A DNA stretch of 64,000 nucleotides. It comes from Seison nebaliae (lineage: Eukaryota; Rotifera; Pararotatoria; Seisonacea; Seisonidae). The notes under the pieces are model-generated. The model was not told the origin of the DNA. It worked only from the letters and a program-made list of their open reading frames with translations, and did not search any database. The DNA lies in the NCBI GenBank assembly GCA_023231475.1, contig JALJEE010002733.1:124001-188000 (forward strand), written 5' to 3'. Positions 53,760 through 64,000 of the stretch are shown in pieces. Position 1 is the first letter of the stretch. Each line of letters opens with the position of its first letter. Made by a program: the position numbers and the translations under genes.

Positions 53760-54346
53760 ATGGATCCGAGTAAATACGAATTACCAAGATGTGGTTCGGA
53801 TATCGATTATACAAAGGTTAGATTGACTAATTATAGAACATTGAAGTAAATCAAAACTTACAGATCGGATCAATTCGACAAAGACGATTGAATTGTTATA
53901 TAAACAGTTACAACTTAACAACGTTGTCATTACTTAATCGATTTGAATTGGAGAGTCAGAAGCGTTTAAGGTTAAATGAACGACAATTAGATGGGATCGA
54001 ACGTCAATTAATCCTTTTAAATGATGCACTTGATTCCGTCTTAACGAAAGAACAATTGGCTCAGATTGGAACTTCTTCACTCGAAAAATCCTCAGAAGAT
54101 AAATCACAAAATTCAGAAACGGTGGAAAAGGAAGAAATTAAGCCTGAAGAACAAGTTGAAGAAGTTGCAGATGAAAACGAAGAAGTTGAAGAACCAATTG
54201 AAGAGATGTCATCGAACGTTAAATTTGAACAATACTTGAAATTAGTTAAGATCGGCGTTCCACCAAACGCACTTTTCAACAAGATGCGACTAGAAGGATT
54301 TACTGAAGAGGAAATAGTTGAGTTTACTGATATTTGTGGAAAATAA
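53760..54346 (+). CDS. WASHC3: WASH complex subunit 3 (CCDC53)
   Basis: Two exons, 53760-53816 and 53864-54346, join in phase across a 47-nt intron to give 179 residues, near the vertebrate length of about 194. The start ELPRCGSDIDYTKIGSIRQR matches the family opening (LPLMGSGIDLTKVPAIQQKR in human). A coiled coil follows (RFELESQKRLRLNERQLDGI), then an acidic Glu/Val-rich linker, then the conserved end KFEQYLKLVKIGVPPNALFN with MRLEG. In family members the protein sits in the WASH complex on endosomes, which activates Arp2/3 actin branching for cargo sorting. It converges with the ML-domain gene; only 62 nt separate the stop codons. Confidence 0.9.
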
Positions 54347-54408
54347 AATTCTTCATTCAAAAAATCGTTCAATAAATTTCTTTCCATTAGTAAAATTTCT
54401 CTGAACGT

Positions 54409-55212
54409 TTACCCCAAAATGTTTTTGAATTTTTTACCGAATTCCACCTTTTCTGCCGGAATCATATTTACACCAATTTGAAGACATGCAATTTCTTCAT
54501 CGAATTCATTTCGTGCCATTGCTGTCACATTGTAATGACCCTACGATATTAAAATGGTAATGAAAGAAAAGGAGTATGATGAGAATAACACTCGCTAGCC
54601 AACTAAGAATCTTACCAAATTTAGGTATTTCGGTTGAGAATTCTTGGGTGTCAATGACACCCGTAGAACTGCCAGTTAATGGACAAGAACAATCAATTCC
54701 ATATTCTTTCAAATTATCTGGGCAATTGTTTGGATAAAGTTTGAAAATTCGTTGCATAAAATCACAAACATCAGGATAGACACTGATATGAATTTAATGA
54801 TATTAGCAAAAATAAAATCATTAAAAAAGAAATCAACCAAGAACCCACTGGTTTTCCATCAATATGGAAACAACCAATTGGCACACTAAGACCAGCTATT
54901 GTCCGTACGACGTTAACGTGCAAACTAATTACGCCTTCGTTTAGACAAAGTAGAGAAAATATTAAAATTATAAAATTGTACCACTTAAAGGTCGATCATT
55001 TTGAACGACAATTCTCGCTTTCACATTTCCGGGTTGAACTACTGGATCTGGTGAAATTTCTATTTGTTGGAATTTGATCGGATTGTCATTTTTTCCTATG
55101 AGAAATGTTAAAGAACTCTAATATATTTGATTAACTAACCACAATTGTGCCAGTTGAAAGCTTGGTTTAGATGAAGTACAAAGAAGTTCAGAAAAATAAT
55201 TTTACACAACAT
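54409..55212 (-). CDS. GM2-activator-like secreted ML/lipid-transfer protein
   Basis: Read on the minus strand from ATG 55212, a signal peptide (MLCKIIFLNFFVLHLNQAF) is followed by NWHNCGKNDNPIKFQQIEIS, PDPVVQPGNV, a Val-rich strand block ending VPIGCFHIDGKP, then PNNCPDNLKEYGIDCSCPL, EIPKFGKILSWLAS and the final strand GHYNVTAMARNE...CLQIGV, stopping at 54409. The order and Cys spacing match the human GM2 ganglioside activator (C...PDPI..PGNV...C...CP..L..YG..C.CP...W...G.Y...L.C). About five exons are split by short introns; the exon 3/4 boundary near 54790-54850 is not resolved. Family members lift sphingolipids from membranes for lysosomal hydrolases; arthropod homologues are often secreted lipid binders. 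Substrate is unknown. Confidence 0.82.
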
Positions 55213-55663
55213 TTTCTTTGGAGATAACCAATTTTTTTTCGGTTATTCTTTTCAATTATTTTATGTTTAGTCAAATACTTCTCCAAACATCATTTTGATA
55301 AACAGAGTTATTTATGAGAAGATTCCCATCTGTGTCTTATCAATTTCATCTCGATTTCTGATTATTTGCCTCATTTATTCTCTCAAATAATATTATTTAT
55401 TATTTATTTAAAAAATTCTCGTCGGGATAAGGAAGAAAAAGTAGAAAAAAAAAGTTTTGTCGTCCTCGGTGTCGATTAGATGATAATATTCATATTTATA
55501 TGAAATATGATAATAATTTTTTTAAGTTTTATTTTAAAATTTGAAGAAGATGTCAAAGATCGAAGAGAAATAGGAGAAGATTATAATTTTTATTTGGAAT
55601 TAAATGTGACTATTGAAATTGTCCATTCCATTATACGAATAAATTAGATGGACATCCTGTTTT

Positions 55664-57732
55664 TTACTCACAGGCCAGTTTATGGTCAAAGCTCGATAAG
55701 GCGATTCCAAAAGCCTGAATAGCGCACATCGGGTATTGGAAATCACAGGTGAACACATCATCAGAAATCCGTCCAAATTGCATTACGATGTAGTCGGCTA
55801 AATAATGAGAGAATTGAAATGATTTCTCAATAGGAAAAAGGACTAACGATCTTTCTCATGAATAATTTGGAAATTCTTAATTGATGGTTGTGTAACACGT
55901 CCATGGAAATTGAGAACATATGATTGGGTTTCTATAAAGAGAATAATTAAATAAAAGAAAATAAATGTAAATGAGACAAACCTTCATTCCAAACTGGCGA
56001 CTTGTTATTAAGTTGAAGTAAATTGTCCATGTTCATATGTTTGCGTCGTTCGATTAATGTTTGATTCTCCTGAAGAGAAAATAGAAAAAAATTATTTGGA
56101 GACTAAAACGAACATTCACTGGTTGCACTTCGACTCGTTGTTTCTCAGGATGCATTCCCGGAATAATAATCGTCATTTTTCTTGGTCCTCGGAAACCTAA
56201 AACATTTGTGTCCTTCAAATGAAATAGAGTGTGATAAGAATTGAGGAAAAAATAAAGAAAACATAAATTATCGCTGCCAATTCTTTACGCAGCTCATGGG
56301 AAGCACTACGCTTCGAAGGTGATTGTCCATTGTCGTATACCGTAAAATTGGTACCCATAATATTAGCTCTGATTAAATGAGAAAGTTTAAATGAGAAATT
56401 AATAATTGAAAGAATTTGGAGAGGAACCTCACTTTACCTAGAAAGTTATCGCCCTCTCGTGATAAATCGCAGGGATTGGCAGAAATCAAATAGTTGGATG
56501 TTGCACTATATCGTCTCTTTCGAGCGGCTAACAAAAATTTGAATGGTTTCTCATTCACGTCACTTCGTAGTGGACCATTACGGAAATGCTCTAGATGCAT
56601 TTGATATGTTGGACCAAAATGACCGTCGCCATTTCGACGGTCTCTCGTTACTCGACAACGAACTATAACTTTGTTAGGTGCCGGTTGGAAAACGAAATCA
56701 TTCAAATTTCGCGATGCTTGACGAGACATTTCCTTATATTGTTCTTTCTCGATTTCTAATCGTTTTACTTCGTCCTCATCAATTTCAGGTTCCTCCGCAA
56801 CCGTTTGAGGATTCACCGTCAATAAATTATCCTTGTCATTTGTAACCGCCGATTTGGCTGGACGACTATGATCTCCGTCACCATGGTTCTCGTCAATCGA
56901 ATCCTCTGAACTGGTTCGGTTTGAATATTTCGGTGGTTCGTCCTCCATCAATTGCTCAAGCGATTCATCCTTCGACACATCAGTTGAATCATTTTTCGGC
57001 AATTTATTTTTTCCTTTACTTTTCTTCTTTTTCGATTGTTGTTCACCATCTTTGATTTCTTCTCCTTTTTGTTGATTGTAGGTAAATTTAGTTTTTTCTT
57101 TCGTTTCTTATAAAAGAAGAAGATTATAAAGAGAATTAGTTTGAATTGAAAAAGCAGAAACTTTTGATTGATTCACTTTTCGGCTCATCAATACCCTCCA
57201 CCAAACAATTGTCCCTATGCTTCTTTTCAATTATAACGTTATTATTATTGTTGCTATTATTCCCCTGTGGCGGTTGTTCAGTAATGTCCAATATTTGGAT
57301 ATTATCGTTGTCATTCGATGTAACTCTATGGAATATATATAATTAGAAGATAAGAATAGAAGAAAAAAAGAAACTTTTCCGAATTATATTCGAAATGACT
57401 GTTATTAATATGAATCTTCTGAACTTTCTTATTCAGATCATCTTCATCGTCGTAAGATTGATTTGTATATCCCTTAGGACGATTGCTTGGTTTAGCTATA
57501 TGTGATTGAGATATAGAGACATAAGTTGAAAAGACAAGACTTCTATTTGAAACTAACATGCGATAGATAACATTGCATTGTATTCCTGTTGTCGGGCTAA
57601 AGCGATACATCGGTTTCGTTCTTCTATTCGGCGGTTCTCATCTTCCGAGTCAGAACTATCCTTAATAAGTCTTTTTAAATAGAGAAGTGATGGGAATTAA
57701 GAAAAAGAAATTACAAACGATCCAGGAATCAT
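55664..57732 (-). CDS. Tubby-like protein (TUB/TULP family)
   Basis: About ten small exons on the minus strand. The first five boundaries are 57732-57715, 57660-57558, 57495-57375, 57325-57162 and 57106 to about 56438, all in phase. The N-terminal half is disordered and charged ([22 protein letters not shown]). The Tubby domain starts at [20 protein letters not shown] and continues with [102 protein letters not shown] and [10 protein letters not shown]. It ends FDHKLACE, identical in style to the invariant Tubby C-terminus. The Lys/Arg pair that binds PI(4,5)P2 (in the [12 protein letters not shown] region) is kept. Family members carry receptors into cilia through IFT-A and phosphoinositides. 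The tiny first exon (six codons) is the least certain part. Confidence 0.93.
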
Positions 57733-58381
57733 TTTAAAGTCAAAACAAATTTTTCTTTTTGCGCTTAGTCGAAAATGATAATATTGTATAAATGACTGAA
57801 TTTTTATAGTTGTTTAATTCTCGAGCATCTATATACACATGTGGGACATTGAGTTAATGGAATGGAATAAGCGCAAAATTATTTTAAAAATTTATTATGA
57901 TATTTCAAATTATGTTGTCATGGATACTGGAACGAAATCGATATACCTTCTGCAAACTTCTCCCTACAACATTTCTTCCATTTCAATTAATGGCCTTTCA
58001 CATCATTGTTTGGGCCAATAAATTCTCCAATATCATTAAATCTTTACAAACTTATCAAATAGTTTATTGTTTTTAATAATATAATTTGCATATTCCTCAT
58101 TAATGAATTCCCAATGAATCATGTAATATCGTCCCATAACAAATATGAGTGGAACATGGAACAAAAGGAATATTCATTATAATTTTTTTTACTTATCAAT
58201 CAATTCTCAAAAAATTAATTAGTCAGATTATTCATTCAACTCGATAGAGCTAATTTCTTAAAAAGTAGGAACAACTAAAAATCATTTGATGATATTAGGA
58301 AGACAAAAATGAAAAGATCGGTGAAAAAAATTAGTTTCTCTCATTTGACAAAATTGAACAAAGTAACGAACTTAACTGAAA
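57733..58381. other. Shared upstream region of divergent Tubby and ARM-like genes
   Basis: About 650 nt of AT-rich sequence between start codons that face away from each other, so both promoters must lie here. A 60-residue frame at 57839-58021 has no domain and is not called. No core promoter motif recognised. Confidence 0.5.
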
Positions 58382-59198
58382 ATGCATCAATTTGACGATT
58401 TTCAATACGATAAGGACGATGAGGAAGATAAGGATATTGGATATATAGTTATAGTTCAATCGTTTGAAATACTTTCTAGGAAAACGTCGATTCCCCATGA
58501 TCGAATTGATGCGCTCAAACGTATAGCAGTTGAGACATTTTTAGGTACTCCGACTGCACGTTCTTGTACTGCTTCCAATATCGATATCGTCATTAACGTT
58601 ATAGTCAATGATGATGATAGTGAAGAGGTACAATTACAAGCTATTATCTGTTTATCTGAAATTGCTGCAGCTCATCGTGATTTGAATGCTTTAGTTTCAT
58701 TTTAATTCTATCATTATCATTATCATCTTTCATCAATTAAATTAGTTACGACAGAAAAAAGTTGTGAAGTTAGTTTGGGATCTCATCATCTCCACTGTTA
58801 GCGAGAGATACATGGCATGGGGTTGCTATTGTCTTTCGAATTTAGCGGCGGGAGGCATTGAACCATTAGAACATGTGAAGAGCATCGTCTCGTCTGAAGT
58901 GTCCAGTTGGGAACGATTGACCACATTAGGTATTTGGCAACGTATATGGATTCAAAATTATGCGGCCGTTCTCGCCGATTTACTCAACATTACATTAACC
59001 ATACCTTCGACATCCGTCGCTCCTTTAACAATAAGTTTTCGTCAGCGATCACCATCGATAGAACAGGAATATCGTCATAGAAAACGATATAAGTTGAGAG
59101 GGATAGATGTGGATAAGAATGCAATTATCGCCAAGAGTTATGTGAAGAAAATGGACGTTAAGTTAAATAAACGTACTCAATTACAATTGATGAATTAA
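58382..59198 (+). CDS. ARM-repeat-like helical protein (importin-alpha/TMCO6-like), uncertain
   Basis: Exons 58382-58693 and 58746-59198 join in phase over a 52-nt intron to about 254 residues. An acidic N-terminus (MHQFDDFQYDKDDEEDKD) is followed by amphipathic helices with armadillo flavour: ASNIDIVINVIVNDDDSEEV followed by QLQAIICLSEIAA, then VVKLVWDLIISTVS and YMAWGCYCLSNLAAGG, the last similar to the W-x-x-S-N-L-A/C motif of ARM repeats. The C-terminus is strongly basic (YRHRKRYKLRG, KSYVKKMDVKLNKR), which could be a nuclear localisation signal. The protein is too short for a full importin alpha. Function is not assigned. Confidence 0.65.
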
Positions 59199-59323
59199 GA
59201 GAAGAGTTAACAAAAGATTGATAATTTTATTGACGAAATAAATTGAGAAGATGAATTGAAATTAAATAAAATTCGAATTAGAAAACAATTCCTTTATTTC
59301 CTTTTTAGTTTCACGCTAATTTT

Positions 59324-59754
59324 ATGAATAATCCAATTTTGGATAGTGAGAAATTTCGAGTCGAGACGATACAAGATGAATTAATTGTTCGTTCTATTTT
59401 AAAATGATTCGGTTCAACTCATCTGTTAATATTTAGCGTGAGAAGCGAACGAGATATTATGAGCAAGATAAGGAATTTCGAGGTATATCCATCATTGATT
59501 CAGATATGAGTGAATTGCGACTTAAAAGAATAATTTCAATTCTCTGGAATATTATTGCTCCGAATGGATGTTTAGAAGAAGCGACACAAAGTCTGAAAAT
59601 TGAATTAGATAAGGAATTCGGACAAACTTGGAATTGTGTTTGTGGAACTTCAGTCACTTACAACATCCGTCACTTATCACCTGACAATTACGCGTTATTC
59701 AATTTTGCTGATCAATATTTAGTTTTCATTTTCCGAAGAGTGGAAACATTTTAA
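59324..59754 (+). CDS. Divergent LC8-type dynein light chain
   Basis: Exons 59324-59386 and 59437-59754 join in phase over a 50-nt intron to give about 126 residues. The second exon matches the DYNLL/DNAL4 fold in order: DSDMSE at the domain start, the helix EATQSLKIELDKEFGQTWNC (consensus IKKEFDKKYNPTWHC), then the strands VTYNIRH and YLVFIFRR near the end. Family proteins dimerise and dock partners on dynein and other complexes. Here the highly conserved VGxxFGSYVTHE strand is altered (VCGTSVTYNIRHL), one or two residues are missing, and a 40-residue N-terminal extension is present. It therefore fits an axonemal or lineage-specific paralogue better than ubiquitous LC8. Confidence 0.75.
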
Positions 59755-59889
59755 AATGTTTATTGAAATAAAAATAAAATTGTGTCCAACAAAAAAAAGA
59801 TTTGATATTCCGACAAAAATGGCAAAGTTTCTTTCAAACGCAAAATTAAGTTTCGTTATCGAATAAATATAAAAAAACGAAGTTTATTA

Positions 59890-62800
59890 TTATTTGCCCC
59901 AAAACGTATTCAATTCGTACTTGAATTTATTAGTCTCAACATCAGGCGTTGCTTCCAATTTGGGAAGTTCATCATCAAATAAATTTGCTTTCTTCTTCGG
60001 TTTCAACATTACGATATGGAACGGTGATGTTTCTCCTTCCGTTTTCGATGTTTGTTTCTCCATCCACGTATCTTGATCATTTCCATTCTTCTCCAACTCT
60101 TCGCTAAACGTATGAAATGGAATGAAATTATAATTGGTATCGGTGGATGGCGCTTTCTCTTCATTCTCCAATTGACTCACAATATTACTCTTCTCAATAT
60201 CCGATGAACTAGTTGATAAAAGTAGAGAATTCGTATTATATAATTCGTTCAATTTATCTTTATCAGTAATATCTGAATCGTCTTTTTTTTCCATTTCATT
60301 CTTCAACAAATTCAATTGTTCGGTAAGTGAATCGAAAAAGATATCTTTGAAAGTTCCATGAGAATCGACGTTGTTTATCGGATTAAATGCCAAATCGACT
60401 TTACTTAAATCAACTTCATCACATTTTTCTTTAGTTTCATTTAGTAATTTCAAATTGTCATCAACTTTATCAGGTGAAGATAAACTAAAGTTATGATCAC
60501 GATGATAATTGTAATCGGAGATTTTATAAGAAGAACAATTGAAATTTTGGTCAATGGGAAATACCGTATCGATTTTTGGTGTCAACTCCACTTCCTTCTC
60601 CGCATTCCTCTCAGACAGAGTATTCTCACTTTCTTCATTTCCAAACAATTTTTCTTTCATTTTATAATCGTAAAAATTTTCGAAATTGGGAGAATCGGCT
60701 GTTAAGAAATCGGCACCATCTGTTTCGTTGTCGATCGGATTCAATTGTTCAATTGATTCACTCTCATCCATTAGAGACGAAAGAGAATCCAATTTACAAA
60801 TGTCGTTGGTGATTGATTTGTGTTCTTCAGAAAAAACATTTTCATTCTTCTTTTTTATTCCCTTTTCAAAATCGAGACTTTTCTCTTGGAAATTTTTGTA
60901 ATAATTCTCTAATTCTTCAGTTCGAACAGAATTATTATTATTCGTTCTCTTCTCATCCGAACCTAAATATGTTGAGATACGACCAAATATCGATTGCGGT
61001 TCAGGTCGATTTGTTGGCATACGAATATGAGGCGGTCGTTTCATTGTTCTTTTTATTATGATTTTATTTGCCGGTAATGGTGGCACGGTGATTGATTGAC
61101 ATTCAGCTGCTACCACATTTGTCGTAGTGCTCGATTTGACATTCCAATCATCATTCTTCAAAATTGGCGTATAAGATTTTGGACTGTCAGTTTTGGATCG
61201 ACAAGTTCCATTATTTCCGTTTATCGCTCGTCCTTGTCGTATACGACGTTGACGAATAGTATTGCGACTATTATCCATTTTCTTTAATTTTTCTCGATTT
61301 CTCCTCAACAGATTTTTCCCGTCATAACAATCAGCGTCACAAGAATTTGCAGATTTCACTGAATTTATCGTCGCTTTCTCCATTTTCTGATAACCATGAA
61401 AACTGACTTGTTTCTTTATAGATGGATTAGATATTCGTCTGATTTGTGGTTCTTCTGCTTTCTCTTTCTTCTGATGGGAATTGATTGAATGTTTCGATGA
61501 GATCGATCCAACAGAACGACTATGTGATCTTCTGATAGTCTTCAAAATATGCGAACGAGTTCGATGAGTTTTTGGAGATGTATTCGATCGTAATTGTTCT
61601 TCTTTTACATAATTTCTTTCGTGATCAATCGAACGTATATTAGTTGAGGGACATTGTGATAAATTTTTACAAAGTCTATTACCTGATTGATAAAGTGGTG
61701 GTGATAAAGCACCGAAAACAGCTGGATTATATTGGACATTGTGTGCATATTCCATTTTGGCATATAACGGATTTATATTATATTTTATTGGATTAACTGA
61801 TGTTGGTAATTTTCCCTGAAAGTTTTCACTTGATTTTCTTGCAGTTGCAATATCATGATTATTTTTCCGATATTGATCCTTCATATAATTCGCACCAGTT
61901 TTATCATGAAAATGTTTCGTGGCACTTGGTGTCGTTTTTGTATAATATTGGGACTTGAATAAATGTCGAGAAGAATGTCGATCATTATTTTTCCCGTTTG
62001 GCTGACTTTCATTTAATAAATGACGATTCGTATGTTGATGCTTCATTTGTTGGGTGTCTGTTATCGATTTCCGACTATGTGTTCGCGATTTCGGTCTATA
62101 TTTTCTTTTCTGATGTTTCGAATTACCATATTCTAATTTATCTACTTTGTTGCCATGTGACTGTTCCGAATTACGTATGGTTACATCTGTTATGGATTTA
62201 GTATATATGACCGATGATGTATTATCTGATTCTCCTCCTTTTAATTCATCGGTCGGATTGACTAAAGTTCCACTAGTCGCTAATAATTGATTGGGAATGT
62301 ATGTGAGAGAGAGTGTTGTACTGGAAGTTTTCGTGAGACTGGGATGACGTCGTTTTGAAGAATGACTTCGTCTTATCGTCGTACGATGTTTACTGGAAGT
62401 TTTGTTTTGTGAATGTGATCCTTTAAGATGAGCGGAAATTTTCGATTTTACCGAATGACGACATCTCAGTGATCTACTATCATTCGATTTAGTCCGAACT
62501 TTCTCATCATCCATTCCAAAACGACCACCTTGAATTCTGCTCGAATTGACACGTGATTTATGTTTATAAATCTTCGAAGAAGAATGACGTCTACTGTGAT
62601 GGATAGATGCTTGAGAAGACGATTTGCCAATGGCCGATTTCTTCATCATTTGTATTTCGTTGTTCAATTCATTAATTTGTCTGATTAACGAACCTTGATC
62701 CATATATTCCAAATTCGTATTAACAGCACGTGGTACACTAAAATCTTTAGGACGTAATCGTTCGACTGTTTTGAATTCTAATCGATTCTTCTCCAATAAA

Positions 62801-64000
62801 ATCTTTAACATATTCTCTAAATTTTCCGTTCGCTTCTTTATAATTTCCGCTTCTGTTAAATCTATTATGTTAGCGATTGGTTTTTCCGATGGAGCATTCT
62901 TTATGTTCAGTTCATCTTCAAATGAAAAACCAAAATTCATTCGAGTGATATTGAGTTCGTTTAGATCCGAAGATTTACATGGAGACTTTAAAGTTGAATT
63001 GATAATTTGCTTCGATTTCGTTTTCTCCAAAAACGGTGGTTTAGATTTCGGACAAACCTTATCATCAACTGTCGAATATGTGAACGTTTTATGTTCCTTC
63101 TTTTGTCGACGATGTTCTTGTTCGTATGTGGATGGCGGAAAATATTTGAAATTATCTTTTCCTGTAGATTGTCTAAATTCTTTAGATTTGAATGTTTGGA
63201 ACTCTTTCTTCGCATCATACAACGATTGACGTACATTCTCATTCTCTTTAAATTGTGATTTCATACTTGGAGGAATAGGAACATTCGTATCAGGAGCGAT
63301 AGGTGTCTGTGAACCTTTCTTCTTTATTGGTTCTACAAATTTCTTACAATAAAGTTCTGTTTCTTCATCTTTCCCAACACTCTCACTCTAAATAAAATTG
63401 TCATTATAATGTAATTCTTGTTAAGTAAAATGAAACCGTCGTACATGGTAATGAAACATGTGGTGGTTTATATTCTATAAAAGATTTTATAGATTATAAA
63501 TATTTGCTTTTCAAGAAAATTAGATAAGAAATATTAACCACATAAAGGCAAAGTGACATTAAGTTCCCTCAATCGTGCTCGTACTTGTTTCCGACGTATA
63601 TCCAATTGTTCTTTGTCAATTTTCGATTTAACTTTATTCAGATAATTTTGAGATTGTTTCAATTTGAGAAATTTTTCTTTGCCGATCAATGTCTCTGGTA
63701 TAACATCTTCACGATCGACCGATGTTTTATCGCCCTCTTTTTTCTTCATCATTTTAGCAACACTGTTCAATGTCATCAGATCGTTGAGATATGTGTCGGA
63801 TTTATTGCACGGTTTGGCAATTCCTTTCTCGGAGAGATATCCAATTTGGTTGGTATCATAACGATTATCGACGACACCCTTCTCTAATAAAGTTCTCAGG
63901 TAAAACAAATGTTTACCATTCGATAATTCGACATCTAACAACCGGGGCATGGCTTTCTTTAAATTTGTTGCGGAGCACTTGGGAGATTGAACATCAACAT
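59890..64000 (-). CDS. Very long disordered Ser/Arg/His/Lys-rich protein (5' partial), unknown family
   Basis: The stop is at 59890. The main exon runs from about 63389 (after TTTATTTAG, residues SESVGKDEETELY) through more than 1,160 codons. An upstream exon from about 63585 to the right edge reads VDVQSPKCSATNLKKAMPRL and continues NGKHLFYLRTLLEKGVVDNR, open to the edge. A phase-0 join is possible from ...IRRKQ (donor GTACGA) to SESVGK; alternatively the upstream frame simply ends at 63534 and is a separate gene. The upstream part looks globular with a helical, Lys-rich segment. The large exon is mostly low-complexity: His/Arg/Ser-rich (SRRHSSSKIYKHKSR, RSHSSKRRHPSLTKTSS) in the first half and acidic Asn/Glu/Asp/Ser-rich after that, ending KFKYELNTFWGK. 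I recognise no catalytic domain. A cytoskeletal or nuclear scaffold is conceivable, but that is a guess. Confidence 0.7.

Noticed and set aside
58382-59198. Calling the ARM-like gene importin alpha
   Set aside because: Too short, no importin-beta-binding domain and only one or two convincing ARM motifs.
60493-61061. Several plus-strand frames of 70-82 residues
   Set aside because: Antisense shadows of the long disordered minus-strand exon.

Overview
This is eukaryotic nuclear DNA from an animal, most likely an arthropod. It is AT-rich, its genes are split by very short introns (mostly 43-55 nt), and it encodes a kainate-type glutamate receptor, a neurexin-like laminin-G protein, an MFSD2-type transporter, a wunen/PLPP-type lipid phosphatase and a Tubby-like protein. 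The compact AT-rich style with many TCG and CGA codons would suit an acariform mite, but that placement is inference. There are no operons, and no tRNA, rRNA or CRISPR was recognised.

Layout. From the left edge to 13.6 kb, on +, runs one giant gene that enters the window already open. It encodes about fifteen laminin-G-like domains, three consecutive Frizzled-type cysteine-rich domains, two EGF modules, one transmembrane helix and, by in-phase splicing, an intracellular WD40 region. Then come a BTB-kelch protein with a Gln-rich tail (-, 15.2-19.8 kb), a small secreted Cys-rich protein (+, 21.3-22.1 kb), UTP-glucose-1-phosphate uridylyltransferase (-, 22.6-24.3 kb), an MFSD2-like transporter (+, 28.4-30.6 kb), a frameshifted coding remnant (-, 31.3-31.6 kb), the DNA polymerase alpha catalytic subunit (+, 32.3-36.7 kb), a kainate receptor (+, 43.4-47.7 kb) and a PLPP lipid phosphatase (+, 49.7-51.3 kb). 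A small DNA-transposon-like element with inverted repeats and a FLYWCH zinc-finger ORF lies at 52.5-53.3 kb. The right end is gene-dense: WASH complex subunit 3 (+), a GM2-activator-like ML protein (-), a Tubby-like protein (-), an ARM-repeat-like protein (+), an LC8-type dynein light chain (+), and a very long disordered protein (-) that runs off the right edge.

The genes form no single pathway; they are housekeeping (POLA, UGP, WASHC3), neuronal or membrane (LamG/Frizzled/WD40 protein, kainate receptor), lipid-handling (MFSD2, PLPP, ML protein) and cytoskeletal or ciliary (Tubby, dynein light chain) neighbours. Two long gene-free stretches (24.3-28.4 and 36.7-43.4 kb) contrast with the compact remainder.

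Most notable: (i) the apparent fusion of a neurexin-like ectodomain carrying triple Frizzled domains to a cytoplasmic WD40 region; (ii) the FLYWCH-bearing inverted-repeat element; (iii) a strong preference for GTT rather than GTA/GTG at intron donors. Exon boundaries were inferred by eye from reading frame, phase and family similarity; no alignment, transcript or database search was available.
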